Below, in pieces: positions 61,701-64,000 of a stretch of 64,000 nt of DNA. This DNA is from Prevotella melaninogenica (lineage in GTDB: Bacteria > Bacteroidota > Bacteroidia > Bacteroidales > Bacteroidaceae). Positions within the stretch are counted from its first letter, which is position 1, and each line of letters starts with the position of its first letter. The position numbers were made by a program, and so were the translations under genes. The notes under the pieces are model-generated. The model was not told the DNA's origin, searched no databases, and saw only the letters and a program-made list of their open reading frames with translations. The DNA is taken from assembly GCF_018128065.1 (NCBI RefSeq), contig NZ_CP072359.1:744001-808000 (forward strand). Reading direction: 5' to 3'.

Positions 61701-62488
61701 TAGCTGACATCTTCATTGGCGGTGGTGGTGTTTACAAGAGCGGATTCAATGGTGTCATTGATGAGGTTCAGGTATGGAATAAGCCACTCTCTGACGAGGA
61801 AGTATTGCAAGCGATGAAGGGCTATAAGGCAGATGAGATTCCTGATGGATTGCAGGCTTACTTCACCTTCGAGGAAGCTAACGGCATGAAGTTTAAGAAT
61901 ATGGGTAAAGCTGGTAGTGAATACGATGGTTCTGTTGTCGTTGTCGATGGTAGCGGTGGTGAGAATACATCTGGTGCTTCTTACGTAGACCAGCAGCCTA
62001 ACAACAATGTTTTGGGTTTCCCTGGTATTGTAGGTACATATGATATCAAGACTGTTCCTACTTGGACTTTGGGTGATGGTCAGATTTCTTCTTCTACAGA
62101 TAAGACAGCTGTAGTAACCTACGCTGCTCCTGGTAAGAAGAACGTAACCTTGAAGCTGAAGAACGGCTGGGGTGAGGCTGAGAAGACCGTTGAGGAAATC
62201 GTTGAGATTACTTCTGAGGCAAATGCTATCAATGATGTTGATGCACAGCTCGGCTTCTCTGTTTATCCTAACCCATTCGTAGAGAGCGTAAATCTGCGCT
62301 TTGCTGACTATGGTCGTTACACTATCAACGTGCTCGGTACAACTGGCGCACTCCTCCAAAGCAATAGCTTTGAAGCTGCACAGGGGCAGGTAGTAAACGT
62401 AGCTATCACTGGTGCAAAGGGTATGTACCTCGTGCAGGTGCTCAAAGATGGTAAGATTTACAAGACAGTGAAAGTTGTCAAGAAGTAG
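58709..62488 (+). CDS. Secreted GH85 endo-beta-N-acetylglucosaminidase 3, with LamG-like domain and T9SS tail (1259 aa)
   Basis: The signal peptide ends near LSMSAQ (residue 21). The GH85 core has FSLWSYIDIHGNWTSPWVRS, DVAHKNGVTVGCVMSIPYG and YYGINGIGFNSEFRTSSTV with N209 and E211 as the N-x-E pair. A LamG-like domain (YSYALWFKADKFNHDKQGTN, WNHIVVTHTDGNIQKIYFNG, GVIDEVQVWNKPLSDEEVLQ) lies at about 850-1050. The end is a textbook type IX secretion tail (GFSVYPNPFVESVNLRFADY ... GMYLVQVLKDGKIYKTVKVV). It is closest in layout to GH85-2, suggesting those two arose by duplication. A rho-independent terminator follows. Confidence 0.94.
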   Translation: MKRITLFASLALASCLSMSAQRTPTHPLDIQDAKFENLPNYLEAWLKGEKKQPQDVSEIDDQFFISRVRPLDRIKDGDYKVRSEVNSERKMCLWTPLDDPTSKWKALPRYCFEGDNFSLWSYIDIHGNWTSPWVRSTAGLTDVAHKNGVTVGCVMSIPYGQTVYPSGWTSDIYGRILYKLIQKKDGKYIYAEPLVRMMKYYGINGIGFNSEFRTSSTVMSQLTEFFVACHKEAEAIKWKFEVHWYDGTSDNGYIHFDGGLGNHNQKIFGNKDNIATDMLFANYNWDGELLRRSVTTANSLGRSSFDYYAGFDIQGRGLRQASWSALLNNNISIGFWGAHSQSLIHQSATDDGTSDIAIQKTYLKKQELIFSGGNNNPALLPAINTDCNLANASLKNFHGLATFLSAKSTIQQVPFVSRFNLGNGLSFRKDGEVTFDHKWYNLNTQDYMPTWRWWITDRTDQVNTGNINGLAKAELTFDDAYWGGSCLSISGQTDFSRVKLFKTMLEVKPDYEFSVTYKTVAGMDSHAKFFVALKDHVTEYKEVALPAVEAEGKWKTFTVKASELGLAAGDKVAMMGLVVEKTPANYELRVGEMALRDNAKSFATVAPTIKKVEILRGRYNACDFKMQYASKEESGWDKTYNDEVGTWYYEIYFQQKGQKQQLLTATTSWAAYVVDAPMVSGADKRQCRFGVRAVSPDGKKGSEIVWSEYMNVDYNQPLSDVVADRPVIKPNEEFTLKYLDEMVPAAKEWKLQDAVTGTVAAQAASGTSAKLTVAKEGTYDLVVVDSKGQETIVRGKVKITPEATGAVPQINNITADKTTEKTGQNVTYTYDGRLGEGKASRGLEITDPKMFRIPGNVQQGKSYSYALWFKADKFNHDKQGTNLINKNSIHDKWPHNNWGDLWVTIRPEWQGQSKLHKANEISFNTMGWTAHDNPYEDVMSTGYNVTPGVWNHIVVTHTDGNIQKIYFNGRQVASHSFANSKRREDVAQTDTRIDANKVADIFIGGGGVYKSGFNGVIDEVQVWNKPLSDEEVLQAMKGYKADEIPDGLQAYFTFEEANGMKFKNMGKAGSEYDGSVVVVDGSGGENTSGASYVDQQPNNNVLGFPGIVGTYDIKTVPTWTLGDGQISSSTDKTAVVTYAAPGKKNVTLKLKNGWGEAEKTVEEIVEITSEANAINDVDAQLGFSVYPNPFVESVNLRFADYGRYTINVLGTTGALLQSNSFEAAQGQVVNVAITGAKGMYLVQVLKDGKIYKTVKVVKK

Positions 62489-62559
62489 TAAATCAAGTTG
62501 ACGAGTTTACAAGTTAACGAGTTAAGGAGTTGACGAGTTAACAAAATAATAATTTAAAG

Positions 62560-62595
62560 ACAGAGTAGCAGATGAATTTGTTACTCTGTTTTTTT
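62560..62595 (+). terminator. Rho-independent terminator of the GH85 locus
   Basis: ACAGAGTA (62560-62567) pairs with TACTCTGT (62582-62589), followed by seven T residues. It closes the SusC-to-GH85 locus. 62493-62541 upstream is a short ACGAGTTA/ACAAGTTA repeat string. Confidence 0.85.
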
Positions 62596-62769
62596 GCTCT
62601 TTCGTTAAATGCACAGGTGGTCGTTGTGTTTGGAAGAGTTGAAAGCTCTTCTTTCTAATGTCTGTAAAGAGCTGGCAGTAATTTGAAAAATTGTTACATA
62701 ACTTGATGTAAAAGTCTTAAAAAAACGGTCTAAAAGATGTGTAAAAAGCAGGTTGGTAACTAATATGAT

Positions 62770-62910
62770 ATCAGGTGGTTACAAAGTGCTTTTGCAAGAG
62801 GTGCTTAGTTGGACTTCAAAAGGGCGTTAGTAAGAGTTCAAAAGGGCATCTTTTGTAAGCCAATTGGGCGTCTTTTCAAAGCCAAAAGAGCATGTGTAGC
62901 TTTTAAGGGG
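62770..62910 (+). repeat. Dispersed periodic repeat, block D
   Basis: AGAGGTGCTTAGTTGGAC, TTCAAAAGGGCGTTAGTAAG, TTCAAAAGGGCATCTTTTGT, CAATTGGGCGTCTTTTC, CCAAAAGAGCATGTG: the same ordered series as block C on the other strand. Confidence 0.8.
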
Positions 62911-63302
62911 TGCGAAAAAAGTTTACATAATCTAATAAACAAAGGAACAAAATCAAATAAGCAAAGGAACAAATTTGTTTTGGGAGACACGGAACATGGT
63001 TATGGCGAGATATGGCACTATTTGCTTTTTTCAGTTCAGTTGGCTTTTTGGTAGTCCTTCTCTATGTCATCATCAATCACAGAATCATATCCTATCAGCT
63101 ATAAGCCTACGTTTTCAATCTGTGATTTTAGGGTATGTCCAAAGAGAAAGCGTATGAAAAAGAATCTTTATATAGCTTAAGCTTATTTTAGTGTTATGGG
63201 AACGTGGAGAAATGAAGAATATCTTTTTATCTGATAGTCAAGGCCGTTTGCACTTAGATTGATTAAAATTAAGGATTATTTAGAAAATATTCATTAGTAT
63301 AA
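62911..63302. other. Gene-free interval
   Basis: No convincing gene, hairpin or repeat between block D and the promoter at 63303. Confidence 0.5.
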
Positions 63303-63335
63303 TTTGTGTCAACTAAAAAAAAGTCCCTACTTTTG
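63303..63335 (+). promoter_or_regulatory. Bacteroidota-type promoter upstream of the second SusC-like gene
   Basis: TTTG at 63303-63306 and TACTTTTG at 63328-63335, 21 bases apart. The start codon is at 63546, so a leader of roughly 200 bases is implied, long enough for post-transcriptional control. Confidence 0.7.
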
Positions 63336-63545
63336 CCTATATTAATCTAAACAATTAAATAAAAAGGAAATAACATGCTACGGCAGGGGAGAATTTTGTT
63401 CTCTTTGCGTTAGAAGCTGTCTATATCGTGAATAAAAATAATTTTGTATAATAATTTTCAACCTCTCGTGTTGCAGTAGGCTTTACTCTCTTTGTCAACT
63501 GTTTTGCGGAGGAAACTAAATAATCTTTATCTATTAAAAAGTCAG

Positions 63546-64000
63546 ATGCGTATGATTTTACACATCAAACCAATTGGTTTTACGTTATGCATGGGTGTAT
63601 CATTTTTGATGCCTACGCAAGGATTTGCAGTGTCAAAGCAGCCTGTTCAAAGCGTACAGCAATCAGGGAGATGCACAGGTGTTATCCTTGATGAACAGGG
63701 AGATCCGATTATTGGTGCCACTGTTCAAGTGAAAGGTACAAGTAATGGAACTGCTACCGATTTAGATGGTCGTTTCACGTTGTCGAATATTCCTTCTGGA
63801 AGTATTATTGTTATCAGCTACATTGGTATGGATACAAAGGAAGTGAAATGGGATGGTCAGGAAATTAAGGTGAAGTTGAAGGAGGAGCAGCATGCCCTTA
63901 ACGAACTTATCGTGACGGGTTATGGTGGTCAGCAGAAGCGTGCAACGTTGACAACGGCTATCTCTAAGATGGATAATAAGGTGCTGGATGCCGCAGCTTT
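63546..64000 (+). CDS. SusC/RagA-family TonB-dependent transporter, N-terminal part
   Basis: The frame from 63546 starts MRMILHIKPIGFTLCMGVSF (signal peptide to about residue 28) and continues with a carboxypeptidase-regulatory-like domain (CTGVILDEQGDPIIGATVQV, GTATDLDGRFTLSNIP) and the SusC box ALNELIVTGYGGQQKRATLT, before running off the window. It is a separate locus from the GH85 genes because a terminator and its own promoter lie between. Its substrate cannot be told. Confidence 0.92.
   Translation, partial: MRMILHIKPIGFTLCMGVSFLMPTQGFAVSKQPVQSVQQSGRCTGVILDEQGDPIIGATVQVKGTSNGTATDLDGRFTLSNIPSGSIIVISYIGMDTKEVKWDGQEIKVKLKEEQHALNELIVTGYGGQQKRATLTTAISKMDNKVLDAAA

Overview
The window looks like a chromosomal segment of a Prevotella-type Bacteroidota. 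Supporting evidence: a SusC/SusD pair, many short signal peptides followed by C-terminal Por-secretion-like tails, promoters of the TTTG / TAnnTTTG type, a 30-residue 'smalltalk'-like protein beside an HU-family gene, and low-GC intergenic DNA packed with dispersed repeats. No stable RNA other than two identical tRNA-Asp genes was recognised. Species assignment is inference.

Layout. 1-1290: 3' part missing of a family-10-like secreted glycosidase (minus strand). 2.2-2.9 kb: gene debris and an IS30 transposase remnant. 3.0-6.5 kb: small outer-membrane protein, then a compact housekeeping run recR - membrane protein - family 2 glycosyltransferase - GNAT acetyltransferase, then two tRNA-Asp genes and a terminator. 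7-36 kb: an accessory region of small gene cassettes separated by transposon remnants: an SMC-like ATPase with a PD-(D/E)XK-type partner (7.2-8.9 kb); a ParA ATPase with a DUF3408-like partner and two other minus-strand genes (9.9-13.8 kb) beside an almost gene-free AT-rich stretch (13.8-15.7 kb); an orphan 428-residue protein (16.2 kb); a broken lipoprotein-like gene (17.7-18.4 kb); a three-gene overlapping operon led by a TIGR04255-type protein (19.6-21.4 kb); clustered GCGAC motifs (21.9-23.5 kb) and five 154-bp tandem repeats (23.6-24.4 kb); a secreted GH13 alpha-amylase (25.1 kb); and a restriction-modification operon with two cytosine methyltransferases, an endonuclease, a NERD protein and two unknown genes (29.2-35.7 kb).

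36-45 kb: IS remnant, M15 peptidase, HU-family protein with two very small ORFs, a second set of GCGAC motifs, M6 metalloprotease, HutD-like protein, and a rubrerythrin with a rubredoxin centre at each end. 45.9-62.5 kb: a polysaccharide-utilisation-type locus, SusC - SusD - three consecutive GH85 endo-beta-N-acetylglucosaminidases, separated by intercistronic hairpins and closed by a rho-independent terminator; its likely job is release and uptake of N-linked glycans. A second SusC-like gene starts at 63546 and runs off the window.

The most interesting signals are (i) solo left ends of one IS1380-like element placed directly upstream of unrelated accessory cassettes; (ii) two uncharacterised, defence-like operons so placed; (iii) about 20 copies of an iteron-like GCGAC motif in two clusters; (iv) a 157-bp cassette with perfect 16-bp terminal inverted repeats that contains a canonical promoter and terminator for a roughly 70-nt RNA; and (v) the triple GH85 locus. 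All functions were read from sequence by eye; no database search was run.
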